Below are positions 46,123 to 56,448 of a stretch of DNA of 64,000 nt, piece by piece. This DNA is from Cryptomeria japonica. Taxonomy: Eukaryota > Streptophyta > Pinopsida > Cupressales > Cupressaceae. Location: the NCBI RefSeq assembly GCF_030272615.1, contig NC_081414.1:47484501-47548500 (forward strand), in the 5' to 3' direction. The translations under genes were made by a program, and so were the position numbers. Each line of letters starts with the position of its first letter. Position 1 is the first letter of the stretch. The notes below the pieces were generated by a model, which was not told the DNA's origin, ran no database searches, and saw only the letters and a program-made list of their open reading frames with translations.

Positions 46123-47872
46123 TCGCTCCTGTCCCTCAGTGAAGGACCGGAGCTTGTTTTTCAAAATTTTACTGTCTCTGCAGGATCAAGACGAATTTTG
46201 GATTGGAAGTGATAAAGGGAGGCATGTTCTTGCCGTTGAATATAATTTGAAGAATTTCGCAAACACGGAAATGTGCCAAGAGCAAAAATCGCTCCTGTCC
46301 CTCAGTGAAGGACCGGAGCTTAAAATCCAATATTACCTTGTCCTTACAGGATTTGAACGATTTGACGATTTGAGGAGATCAAAGGAGATATGTTTTATCA
46401 GTTGAATATAATTTGAAAGCGCAAACATGAGGAAAACTTGACCTAGAAGCTAAATCGCTCCTGTCCCTCAGTCAGGGACGAGGGCGAACTTAATGATAGC
46501 TCCCGTCCCTCTCCCAAGGACCAGAGCGAATTTCCTCATAGGGCAAAATTTGGACAAAAAGCAAGTTTTGAGTTTGAGGCAAACAAAGAAGGTGTAATGA
46601 ACCTGTTGAAGACAAATTGAAGATTGCAAGACGCCTGATGAACTCCATATTGGCCTAGGCGCTCCTGCCCCTCAGTCAGGGACCAGAGCGATTTCTTCCT
46701 TAAATCAATTTCTTGCCAAGTTAGAACGAAATCCAGGCCAAAGATGAATGAAAGGGTGCACAACAAGACCGTTGAAGATAAATTTGGAAGTTGGCAAAGT
46801 GTAATTGAGCTTGCAAATGAAAATTCGCTCCTGTCCCTCAGCCAGGGACCAGGGCGAAATGGTAGTTATCTTGCCTTCCTCCCAAGTTTAAACCACTCCA
46901 AGTCAGGATACAAGGAGGCAATGATGTTTGAAGTGTCTCGACGAAGAACGAAGTTACAAAGACTGCCAAGGATGAAGGATTTGCACTAAATGCCCAAGTT
47001 CGCTCCTGTGCCCCAGTCAGGGACCAGAGCGAAATTTCTATAAAGGCTTAAGTTTTGGATGTTGATCACGTTTCAGGTGTTCAAGAGGGATCAAAGGACC
47101 TCATTCTACATTGTGAAGGCGATCGCAAGTTGATAAGAACTAAGATGAGCCCAAGACACCAAAGATCGCTCTTGTCCTTCAGGCAAGGACCAGGGCGATA
47201 TTCACTATACTAGCCAGTTCATCCAAAAATCACGCTAAGTCAAGGACGTACAAGGTTGCAAAAGGTTAAAGTGTCCTTAAGAAGATGATATGCAAAAAAA
47301 TTAAACATCAAAAAGTGATCAACTAGAGCAAGGAGACAAAATCGCTCCTGTCCTTCGGGCAAGGACCAGGGCGATTTTCACAAAAACACTCATTTTCCTT
47401 CGAAGATCACGTCAAAGCAAGATTACACAAGATCGAAACGTCATTTGGAAGGCGACAAGTAAGAAGCTAAGATTAAAAGATGATGAATTTTGGCTAGAAC
47501 ACAAAGTTCGCTCCTGTCCCTCACCAAGGGACCAGGGCGAAAATCCTTCAAACATCAACTATGCCTTGTTAAGGACGAATAAAATAAGCGTGGAATGGAG
47601 GAATGACGTTGTTGCTTGCCTCATGATGAAGATTGCCGATCGAAGAGACAAAGGTCAAGGAGAAAATGCAAGTTCGCTCCTGTCCCTCACCAAGGGACCA
47701 GGGCGATATCAACCTTAGAAGGCATTCATCCACAAAATCAAGTCGATCAAGCTCGAGGTTCCTAACAAAAATGCCAGTTTCAACGTAGAGATGGTGGTTT
47801 TGAACGTCAAAGGCGAGAATCAAGGCTAAGATGATAATTCGCTCCTGTCCCTCAGTCAGGGACCAGAGCGAT
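46123..47872 (+). repeat. twelve spaced hairpins, CGCTCCTGTCCCT type
   Basis: Units at about 46123, 46289, 46454, 46499, 46659, 46824, 47000, 47166, 47342, 47508, 47673 and 47839, mostly 165-175 bp apart. Each is CGCTC, a short bulge, GTCCCT, loop, AGGGAC, bulge, GAGCG. Units 8 and 9 have GTCCTT paired with AAGGAC, a compensated change. The DNA between units is much less similar than the hairpins. Confidence 0.8.
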
Positions 47873-48205
47873 ATGGTTTGTATCTTTCCACCTCTCCAAA
47901 TTTTGGCGCTAAAACATTTTTTTGAATTTTATTAAATGCTAAAAATCGATAAATTCAATTAAATAGCATTTAAAAAATTGCACATGGGCATTTAATTAAT
48001 TATTTTTGCCTTTAAAAAATTGAATTAATTAAAAACGAAGGCATTAATTAATTAATTATTAATTTAAAATAAAATCAAATTGGAGCGCTTGGATTTAAAT
48101 TCTTTTATTTTTACAAAGTCGGCCTTTGGTTTTTATTTAAAAAATTGCTTTTAATTACCTTATTTTTACCAAGTCGGCCTAGAGGTAATGGAGGGCGTAG
48201 GCGCC

Positions 48206-48213
48206 TATAAAGG
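48206..48213 (+). promoter_or_regulatory. TATA box upstream of the unknown ORF
   Basis: tataaagg preceded by 'gcgcc', 550 bp before the ORF start at 48756. Confidence 0.55.
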
Positions 48214-48755
48214 AAGGTGAAAATTTTCATTTTTAAATCAGCATTTAAACCTTCATTCATATGCGATTTTGGAGAAGTGCGAATTGTGTTCAAAGTGGAG
48301 CGAATTTCACCTAGATTACAAGGTGCGAATTTCATCAAAGTGGTGCGAACATCATCAAAGGGGAGTGCGAACCTTGGTTAGGAGTAAGGCGAACTTGCTA
48401 TCATCACGTCAAAGACGCCCCAAAGGTGGCGAAGTGCTACGAGGATCGTTCATTTGAAGAGAGATCACGTTGAAGCCATCAAACATTGATTTTTGCCTAG
48501 GCGATTCTCTTTATTTTGCGCTTTAGAATTAGCTCTCAAGTAAGGTATGGCGATGTGATTCCTTGTTTTTGTTTTGAATTTTGATCGTCATAGCCTTAAA
48601 TTTTTGAATTTTGAAATTTTGAATTGCAATAGCTCAATCGTCATTTAGGAAATGATAACTCAAGGACTTATCATGAAGTTTCCTAAAATTAATCTAATCT
48701 ATGTTATACATTGCAAAATCTGTTACTTATTATGAAATGTTGTGTAGGTGTTACA

Positions 48756-51700
48756 ATGGCGACCCCGAAGGCGGGAGCATCCACCAGTCGTCAAGCTCTC
48801 ATGAAGGAAGATCAAAAGAACGAGGAAGTGGAGACCAAGATCGTGTCTAAATGGAGCAACATTGGAGATACGAACTTGGGCAACTTCAGTACGAAGAAGT
48901 TTCAAGAGGTCCCTTACATTGGTAAGCCATCACCTGTCGCCAGGAGGATAATCGAAAGTGGCATCATTAAGGCGGCCGGCTTCCCTCCAGCAGTACAGTG
49001 TCATGAGTTGATAATCGAGTGTGCTCGTCATTATGATCCTCAGTCCAGAACGATCGTGACCAAGGAAGGAAACACTTTAGCTTATCTTTCAGAAGAGGCT
49101 ATAAGTGAGGCGTTTCATCTTCCAGAGCAGAAAGATATGGTCTACAAGAGCATAGAAGGAGCCAGGTCCATGTACGAAGATGATCCAAATGCTTGCCTAA
49201 GCATCATCAACAAGAACTGGTTACTTAAGAGTCGTCCTCGCCTGAGCAAGATACCGAACACACCACATAGGATTGATTTCCAGGAGGAGTACAGAGATTT
49301 GATTACAATGCCCAACCGAGTCACAGGAGCCCCTCAAGCCTTCTACTTTGAGAAGTGGATGTTCTACTTCATCCAGGTGATAGTTCAAGGAAAAGGAACA
49401 ATTCATTGGGCTAGGATAATTAGCCATTGCTTGGACGTACAGTTGAGGAGATTGAAGGCTACCAAGTCCTTCCACATGAGTTCATACGTCATATATGCTT
49501 TGATTAGGAGCTTTGAGTACGCAGGACTACCTCACAGAGGAGTGATTGGAAGAGGACCCGGCGAGGTCAGAGTTTGTGATTCCTATGTCCACTTGCATCA
49601 TCCGCCAGGAAGCAACTACAAGTTAGTTAATGATACCTTCACGATGAACATCACAAGGACGTTGCAAGGCGGGATTCACAACAGATTATCTCAGGATGCA
49701 CAGGAACTAGTGAAGAGGTACGGTGCTTGGTTTATCCAATATCCAAAGTTTACTTATATTAGAGTTCATGGATGTCCTTCACCTCCATACATGTTGCCGA
49801 GATATCCGACAGACAGAATTGTGTTAATTGAGGTAACAAGACAGTTGGCAGCTTATGCGAAGGCATTCAAACACAGACATGGAAATGGAGTTCCTATACC
49901 TATTATCTTAGGCAATTCAGTTGAGGTATGTCCTAATGCTTTAGCCATGGATGACGCAGAGAAGGAGTTAGCTTTGTATTCTTTTTCATTCTTTGCTTTG
50001 AGAGAGAGCTTTGATCCACATGGATATATAGAGGAGACAGTCGGTAGGAAGTTTAAGCATGAGTTTCAGATAGAAGATTTTATGATGAATCTCTTAGACG
50101 ATCTTGAAGTGAAAAGAAAGATGCATTCTAGATTGCCTTTGGATTTCATCAGGAAATGCAAGATTTACAGAGTGGCCGACCAAGCTCAAGACAGTGGCAG
50201 ACATCTCCAGTCATCCTATGATCGAGAAAGCAAATCAGTAAGGTTAGATTGGAATGAGCCCGAGGTTGTGGATCTAGATGCTTTGATGGCTCCAGTCTTG
50301 TCTTGTACTCGCAGATGGGTTGATGTGCAGCATCAGAAGTTGAGAGAGCAAGGCATAGCTATGACTTTCACTTTGGAAGAGAAACCAGCCGAAGGTGGAG
50401 CTAGTGTAAGCGAAGGCAATCCTAATCCCAGAAATTCAAATGAAGGCAACCTTCGAAGTGCAAGTGAAGGCAATCTCCATCCACGAGGCTCAAAGAGGAA
50501 AGAGAGACCTGAGAAGAGAGAATCTTCCAAGAGGAAACAAGGGGCCAACCGAGATCGTTCATCCGGCACATCTTCTCGACAAGAGAAGAGGACACTTGAA
50601 GTAGAAGAGTCTATGGAGTCAATGGTACAGAATGATAAAGAAGGACAGGCACCTCAAGGGTCGCCAAGTGGATCTCTCCAAGATTATGAGCTACATGAAG
50701 ACAAGAACAATGACGAGATAACATCTCCTCCCAGAGAAGAAGAAACATTGCATAAGGAGATACAGGTTAAAGAGACAAGATCGGCCATCCCAGATTGGTT
50801 GAAGGAAAGATTAACGAAGGTGATTGTGATCGAGGACGAAGACAACGTAATTGATTTGGAGAGCCTTGTTGGACGTTCTCAGGAAGTGACAGAGAAGAGG
50901 AAGGCTACCAAGATGTCCAAGATGATTAGAGATGAGACTGGATCCAGAAAATTGCAGATAGCTACACCGGCAGTGGACAAGTATGAAGGGGAGATCCTAC
51001 CAGAGGAATATGATATAGAGACATTTGAGCTAGGTCCATCCACAGCCGAACAGACAATGGATGATGCCACCGATTCATTTGAGGCCTTGAAAGATAAGCT
51101 TAGAGAAGAAATGGAGAAGAATAGAAAGCTTGAGAGAGAGAGAGGTGCATGGAGAACATATTTCAGCCATCTCAATCAGCCTTTAGGACGTCAAGATCCA
51201 GCAAGATCACTCGTACAGGCAATTCCCCTTCAATCAATTAATGAGGCAGAGAGATTCAGGAGTATGGTCCAGCGTATGAGTACTTGGATGGACAAATCTC
51301 ATACAATTGCCGTAGAATTTGCAACAAGGATGATGAAGACTATTCATAGGGCTATCCAGGTTCTTGAGATCATCCACAACTTGATGATAACGGTAGCCGC
51401 TTTTGCTCATACCAAAGATGTTATCATTCCTGTCTTGCGAGTAATCAGACAAACATCGAGGAAGGTCTTAGCGCAGGAAAAGATCATGGATGGAGGACCT
51501 CACAGTTTACTTCAGTGGTCAACCTTACTCCAGGTGAAGGAAGTTCTCTTCGAGGACATCAGTACCAGGTGCAATCATGTTGAGGAGGTGATCAACCCGA
51601 TCCAGGACAGAGTATTTGAGGTACTACGTACCATTCTTGGCAGGAGGAGCGAAGTTGAGACAGATGTGGATTTGCAGGAATTGGAGGATAGAATCAAGGT

Positions 51701-51974
51701 CATCTTTTGCAAGGATGCTAATATTATTACAGATGAGCAACAGGATCAGATGTTTGCTACCATGCTCCTGATTGAAAAGACTAAGGAACTTGAACATGAA
51801 TGGGACGCTGCTCTTCTCGAGGCATTTGATCAGGTCATCCACTTGGAAGAAAGAATGAAGAATCTTCCCGAGATTCCAATTGCTGAGATCGAAGGAATCG
51901 TATCAAGATTCATTGCATATGCTAAAAAGGAGCATTGGAAAGGGAATAAGATTCTAGATGAGAGGTTGTTATAG
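48756..51974 (+). CDS. intact 1072-aa retroelement-borne protein, unknown function
   Basis: An uninterrupted frame from the ATG at 48756. Residues about 30-480 form a compact region with HELIIECARHYDP, a pattern EEAISEAFHLPE, then DFQEEYRDL, YFEKWMFYFIQVI, MSSYVIYALIRSFEYAGLP, PKFTYIRVHGC and LPRYPTDRIVLIEV. Residues 530-700 are low-complexity and acidic/basic, and the C-terminus is helical, probably coiled coil. No gag knuckle, protease or RT. A second, broken homologue lies at 56449-60614, showing a family. The pattern recalls plant 'mobile domain'/putative plant transposon proteins and the extra ORF1 of Ogre-type elements, but this is only a resemblance. Neighbours: LTR with hairpin array upstream, LTR-like leader downstream, no gag-pol. 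Confidence 0.8.
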   Translation: MATPKAGASTSRQALMKEDQKNEEVETKIVSKWSNIGDTNLGNFSTKKFQEVPYIGKPSPVARRIIESGIIKAAGFPPAVQCHELIIECARHYDPQSRTIVTKEGNTLAYLSEEAISEAFHLPEQKDMVYKSIEGARSMYEDDPNACLSIINKNWLLKSRPRLSKIPNTPHRIDFQEEYRDLITMPNRVTGAPQAFYFEKWMFYFIQVIVQGKGTIHWARIISHCLDVQLRRLKATKSFHMSSYVIYALIRSFEYAGLPHRGVIGRGPGEVRVCDSYVHLHHPPGSNYKLVNDTFTMNITRTLQGGIHNRLSQDAQELVKRYGAWFIQYPKFTYIRVHGCPSPPYMLPRYPTDRIVLIEVTRQLAAYAKAFKHRHGNGVPIPIILGNSVEVCPNALAMDDAEKELALYSFSFFALRESFDPHGYIEETVGRKFKHEFQIEDFMMNLLDDLEVKRKMHSRLPLDFIRKCKIYRVADQAQDSGRHLQSSYDRESKSVRLDWNEPEVVDLDALMAPVLSCTRRWVDVQHQKLREQGIAMTFTLEEKPAEGGASVSEGNPNPRNSNEGNLRSASEGNLHPRGSKRKERPEKRESSKRKQGANRDRSSGTSSRQEKRTLEVEESMESMVQNDKEGQAPQGSPSGSLQDYELHEDKNNDEITSPPREEETLHKEIQVKETRSAIPDWLKERLTKVIVIEDEDNVIDLESLVGRSQEVTEKRKATKMSKMIRDETGSRKLQIATPAVDKYEGEILPEEYDIETFELGPSTAEQTMDDATDSFEALKDKLREEMEKNRKLERERGAWRTYFSHLNQPLGRQDPARSLVQAIPLQSINEAERFRSMVQRMSTWMDKSHTIAVEFATRMMKTIHRAIQVLEIIHNLMITVAAFAHTKDVIIPVLRVIRQTSRKVLAQEKIMDGGPHSLLQWSTLLQVKEVLFEDISTRCNHVEEVINPIQDRVFEVLRTILGRRSEVETDVDLQELEDRIKVIFCKDANIITDEQQDQMFATMLLIEKTKELEHEWDAALLEAFDQVIHLEERMKNLPEIPIAEIEGIVSRFIAYAKKEHWKGNKILDERLL
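48757..48770 (+). other. primer-site-like motif overlapping the ORF start
   Basis: TGGCGACCCCGAAG starts right after the LTR-like CA end and overlaps the ATG at 48756. TGGCGAC is the usual beginning of Tat/Ogre primer sites; the tRNA was not assigned. Confidence 0.45.
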
Positions 51975-53020
51975 ATGACATGGCACCTTAATTGTCATTG
52001 GTCTATGTCTCCTAGGTTTTTGTGCCAAATTTAATATTTGGCTATGCATTTAATATTGTTCAGTAAAAAGGGGGCTATTTGTAATAAACCCTAATTAGGG
52101 TTTAGGTGTCATGATCTTGACCATTGATCTTCTTTTCGACCTGGACCGTTCATTGTAATTGAGGATGCTATTTATACCCTCATTTCATTTCATTTTATTA
52201 TCATTAGATATCAGAGAGTTAGAAATTATTGATGTATTAGAGAGATTAGAGTTTAGAAGCAATTTACTTTTGTAGCAAGATTGAGTTTTGAGAAAGGAAT
52301 TCAAACAATTGTTGTACATGATGGCTTTGAGATGAATGAAATATTGAAGTTATGGTGTTTTGTTGCAATTCTCTTGGTTATCTTCATGGTTGTTCATTTT
52401 TCTTGAATCATTCTCAATCAAAGTAGTGTGTTAATTCGAAGGACAAAGTGTTGGACTTGATCTTTGGTAGGATTCGCTTTCCAAACCACTAGCTTCTTGC
52501 TGATTGTAAGAACGCCTTGCGTGGTCGACTGGATATACTTGAATCACTTAAACCTTCAATCGTTGTTGTATCTTGGATATGTACCTCCGTGGTAGTGTCT
52601 TTGATCTTTGATGTATTGAAAAATCATTTGTTACCTTAGAAGATCGCATCAATTTCAATTGAGTTGTTAATTTATGGCAATATTGAAGTTGGTAGAATCT
52701 CACCAAGTCTTGTCCACATTGAGTCATTCTTAGGGTTAGACTAGATTAGACCTCTTTGCAAACCCTATCCTTTTGATATTTTTTTTTGAAAAGCTTGTTT
52801 AGTTTAGCAAAATCTTCGGCGACGTAAGGCCCCTTGATGACACAGCAATCACAACGACCACTGGTGCTTATCCACACGTAGATACCCTACTAAAAGAACA
52901 TTGGAGTCATCCTAACTGATCCTTCTTGCGATATCTTCAGCAGTTAGCGACTTTATTCAAGAGAGGATAAGATGCCTTTGGGTATTTTATTCTGTGTATG
53001 ATTGTGTACAAAATACACAT
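51975..53020 (+). mobile_element. LTR/leader-like sequence after the unknown ORF
   Basis: A purine-rich tract (aaaaaggggg, about 52066) precedes TGTAATAAACCC, and a TATA-like box (ctatttatacc, about 52168) follows. The downstream leader resembles 1990-3000 in layout, and 'ttattcaagagaggataaga' (about 52972) is shared exactly with 2988. It probably represents a retroelement LTR or the leader before a gag that is missing here. Truncated at about 53020 by the chromovirus remnant. Confidence 0.45.
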
Positions 53021-53229
53021 CAACAATTAGATACATTAACATTTTAATCATTTATTTAATAATATTTTTCTTTATTATTTTATATGTTAAATACATTAAC
53101 ATTTTAATCATTTATTTATATTAACCTTATTTAGTTAATCAATATTTAATGATTTAATGATTTATTTCCTCTTTAGTATATTAATATTATTTAATGAATT
53201 TATATCAGGTGATACCGTAGGGGTTATCA
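53021..53229 (-). repeat. fragment of chromovirus 3' LTR
   Basis: AT-rich piece ending at a polypurine tract (minus-strand GACGGAGGGAC, 53231-53242). It contains a direct repeat of 'acattaacattttaatcat' (about 53034 and 53092). The LTR is truncated on its left side. Confidence 0.45.
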
Positions 53230-53239
53230 TAGTCCCTCC

Positions 53240-55527
53240 GTCTCAATTTTGCTTGTCCTCAAGCATATTTAGATCTTCCTCCTTTTCCCAAGTAGCATCC
53301 TCATTTGGGAGATTCCTCCATTTAATCAGGTATTCGGTAAAGGTTCAGTTCCTAAGCTCCTTTTTCCGTGTATCTAGAATGATCTCCGGGTACAAGGTGA
53401 GTTTCCCTTCATCATCTGGGGGAGGTAGTTCACTACATGGAGCCAAGTGTTGCCCGAGAAGCTTTTTGAGTCGGGAGACATGGAACACATTATGTATTTT
53501 ACTGTCTTTGGGGAGTTCTATTTCATAAGCTACTTCCCCAATCCTTCGAATTACCTTGTAGGGTCCATAGAACCGGGGTTTTAATTTTTCAGCCCCATTC
53601 TTCTTGAGGGAAGATTGTTTATATGGTTGTAGCCTTAAAAACACCAGATCTCCGGCCTCGAACGTCCTTTCTGTACGTTTCTTGTCTGCATAGATCTTTT
53701 GTTGATTTTGGGCTTTTTGTAAATTCTCTTTTAAGGTCTTCATGATAACCCTACTCTGTTGAACAAAATCTTGTGCTCTTGGTACTTTGCTTTCTTGGGT
53801 TATTAGCTCTCCAAAGCTTGTGGCCTCATAGCCGTACAAAGCTTGGAAAGGGCTCATCCCTATTGACATGTGGTGTGTAGTGTTGTAACAATGTTCTCCT
53901 AGGTGTAACCACTTGACCCAAGCAGTCTGTTGTCCTGTAACATAATTCCTTAGGTAGCCCTCTATCCACTTGTTCACTATTTCAGTTTGCCCATCAGTTT
54001 GAGGATGGTAACTGGTACTAGGGGTTAAGACTGTTCCTGCCATTCTGAAGAGTTCCTGCCAAAATTGGCTAATAAACTTGCTATCTCTGTTAGTGACAAT
54101 ATTCAGAGGGAGTCCATGGAGTTTGAAAATTTCCCTGAAGAATAGATCGGCTATTTGGTAGGCTTTGTAATCTATGGAGACTACAAGGAAATGGGCATAC
54201 TTCGTGAGTCTGTCTACCACCACAAAAATGCTATCCTTTCCTTGTGTCCTTGGCAACCCTGTTATGAAATCCATAGAAATGCTCCCCCGCTTTTGATTGG
54301 GAATAGGTAATGGTTGAAGCAATCCAGCTGGGTCGGTGAGTTCGGTTTTATGGCATTGACAAATTAGGCACTCTTGTACACATTTTTGGACATCTCTTTT
54401 TTGGTCTTTCCATGCATACTTTTCCCTAATGTGTTTATAAGTTTTATAGTATCCTTGATGTCTCGCCAGGGGGTTATCATGGAATTCTTTTAGGATTTTG
54501 CTTTTGAATTTGGTCTGAGGGGTCAAGTATACCCTTCCCTTGTACAAGATGAGATCTCCCCTAATTTTAAAATCTTCATTGGGAAGGTTTCCCTCCAAAA
54601 TTTCCTTTGCTTGTGGATCTTGGTCATATTCATTAAGGATTTCTTCCTTCCAGTGGTTTGAGATGCTGGTAAGGGTATTGAGGAGGCCTCTTCAGGATAA
54701 TGCGTCTGATGGCCTGTTATTCACCCCTTTTACATATTCTATATCAAAGTCGTAGGCTTGTATTTTGCTCACCCATTTTTGTTGTGCCTATCATTAAGAT
54801 CCTTTTGGCTCAAGAAGAAGCGTAGACTATTATGATCGGTTTTCACACCAAACTTCCCACAGACGAGGTATTGGCGAAATTTGGCCAAGGCGTGCATTAT
54901 GGCTAGCATTTCTTTGTCATAAATAGAGTAGTGTCTTTCTGCTTCGGTAAGTTTACGGCTCTCAAAAGCCAGGGGGTGTTTCTTTTGCATGAGGACTGCC
55001 CCAATTCCCTCCCCGGATGCATCACATTGCAGTTCAAAAGGTATAGAGAAGTCAGGAATGGCCAATACCGGACATGAGCTCATGGTTATTTAAGTCGTTC
55101 AAAAGCCTGTTGGGCTTGGTCATTCCATGTGAAGGCTCCTTTCTTAGTTAGGTCAGTGAGGGGTGCTGCTATCTTAGAAAACCCTTTTACAAAACGTCTA
55201 TAGTCGCTGCATAGTCCCACAAATCCCCTTAATTATGTTAAGGTTCTAGTGGTGGGCCATTCCTTGATGGCCCTGATTTTTTCCTCATCCACACTTACTC
55301 CGGCCTCACTAATTTTGTGTCCTAGGTAGATGATTTCTTTCATCCCAAATTTGCACTTGGAGACTTTAGGATATAAGGATTCAGACTCAAGAATATTTAA
55401 TACCTCCTCAATGTGCCGGAGATGTTCTTCCCATGTCTTGCTGTAAATAAGTATATCATCAAAGAATATTACAAGAAATTTCCTCAACTGTTGCCTGAAT
55501 GTATGATTCATGCATGACTGAAAGGTG
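53240..55527 (-). pseudogene. pol: chromovirus RT end, RNase H, integrase, chromodomain (broken)
   Basis: From 55527 down: RT with FFDDILIYSKTWEEH (about 55450); RNase H with [19 protein letters not shown] and TDHNSLRFF (about 55030-54780); the integrase HHCC finger (HDNPLARHQG..CLICQCHK); integrase core with MDFITGLP and [13 protein letters not shown] (DR in the second Asp region reads TNRDSKF); and a chromodomain (EYLIKWRNLPNEDATWE). Frameshifts near 55085 and 54775, stops in the RT/RNase H link, and a TGA at 53343-53345 just before the chromodomain core. Integrase is continuous over 417 residues. Non-functional. Confidence 0.88.
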
Positions 55528-56403
55528 TGTTGGGTGAATATTTTGTCACCAGCGTACTAATGACAAAATATATAATTCGCACAACGCTATGCTAAGAAAT
55601 TAATCTCTCCTCTCATCAAGGGGAGGTTCCCTATGAAATTTCTCCTCTAATTAATAATAAATTAAATTTGTGGGTTGGTGTTGGGCATATAACTCTCTTT
55701 TTTCAGAGTTTATGTATTCTCCCTTCACCTAGTTACAATTTCTCTACCTCTTCAAATACTTAAAGAAAAGAACTATTAATCTAACAAACTACACCAAGAG
55801 TTACTATTAAGCAGCACAAAGTCTCCTTTATGGTAACACTAATTCACACTGATCATTACAAATTAAACAATTAGAAACTTAGCTTAAAGCTCAAAGTCTT
55901 CAAGTATAGATTTCTAATCCATTAAACTACAAATAACGGCAGCAATACAAAGCTTACCACAAGTTACTTAATTTATCAGCAGATTTCTCAAGTATGCTAA
56001 GAGCACAAAGTCTACTTTGCAAGATATGAGAGCTCTCTAACCACATAGCAATATCTTAAAGATCAAAGAAGTAAAGATAATATAGATTCAATGGACATAG
56101 GAGCATCAAATTATATAAATGAGTTTCTTGATACAACACAAAGTTTGTAATCAACAAAACTATTTTCTTTATTCGTTTGATAGGATTTTCACCACAAAAA
56201 GCCCAAAGTCTTAGTTGGGATAAAAAATCGGCAGAGTTTTTCTAAGCATGAAAAAAGATAAAATATTTACAAAAAGGTCCTCCTTATATAGGAAAAGAAG
56301 TTGAGAAAAAGGTGGGCACAGTTGACTTATTCAACTGCACAGTCCCATTTTACTACAACTACTACATAAAGAAAACGTGCAGCTGCAAAAAAATTGACAA
56401 CAT
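55528..56403 (-). repeat. terminal region, possible 3' LTR
   Basis: On the minus strand it starts TGTTGTCAATTT and ends CACCCAACA, with a TATA-like box about 120 bp in and a terminal GGTGA/TCACC hairpin (55533-55551). Repeated 'cacaaagtct' motifs occur (about 55815, 56006 and others). It looks like an LTR in layout but its partner is not evident. Confidence 0.4.
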
Positions 56404-56448
56404 TTATCAGTGCGGTTGCATGAAGAAAGGATGCCAGGAGGGGGAACT

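Larger units (their letters stand above)
45666..48755 (+). repeat. Tat-like LTR (about 3.1 kb)
   Basis: Starts TGTTGTGACC, with an inner CCCCATT/AATGGGG hairpin shared with 23391, and ends GTGTTACA, immediately followed by TGGCGACCCCG. A TATA box (tataaagg, 48206-48213) lies 550 bp before the end. The U3 carries twelve spaced hairpins. It follows a Tat-like pol and 3' UTR, and precedes an unknown ORF, so it can be read as the 3' LTR of one and the 5' LTR of the other. No second copy of this LTR lies in the window, so boundaries rest on termini and context. Confidence 0.55.
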
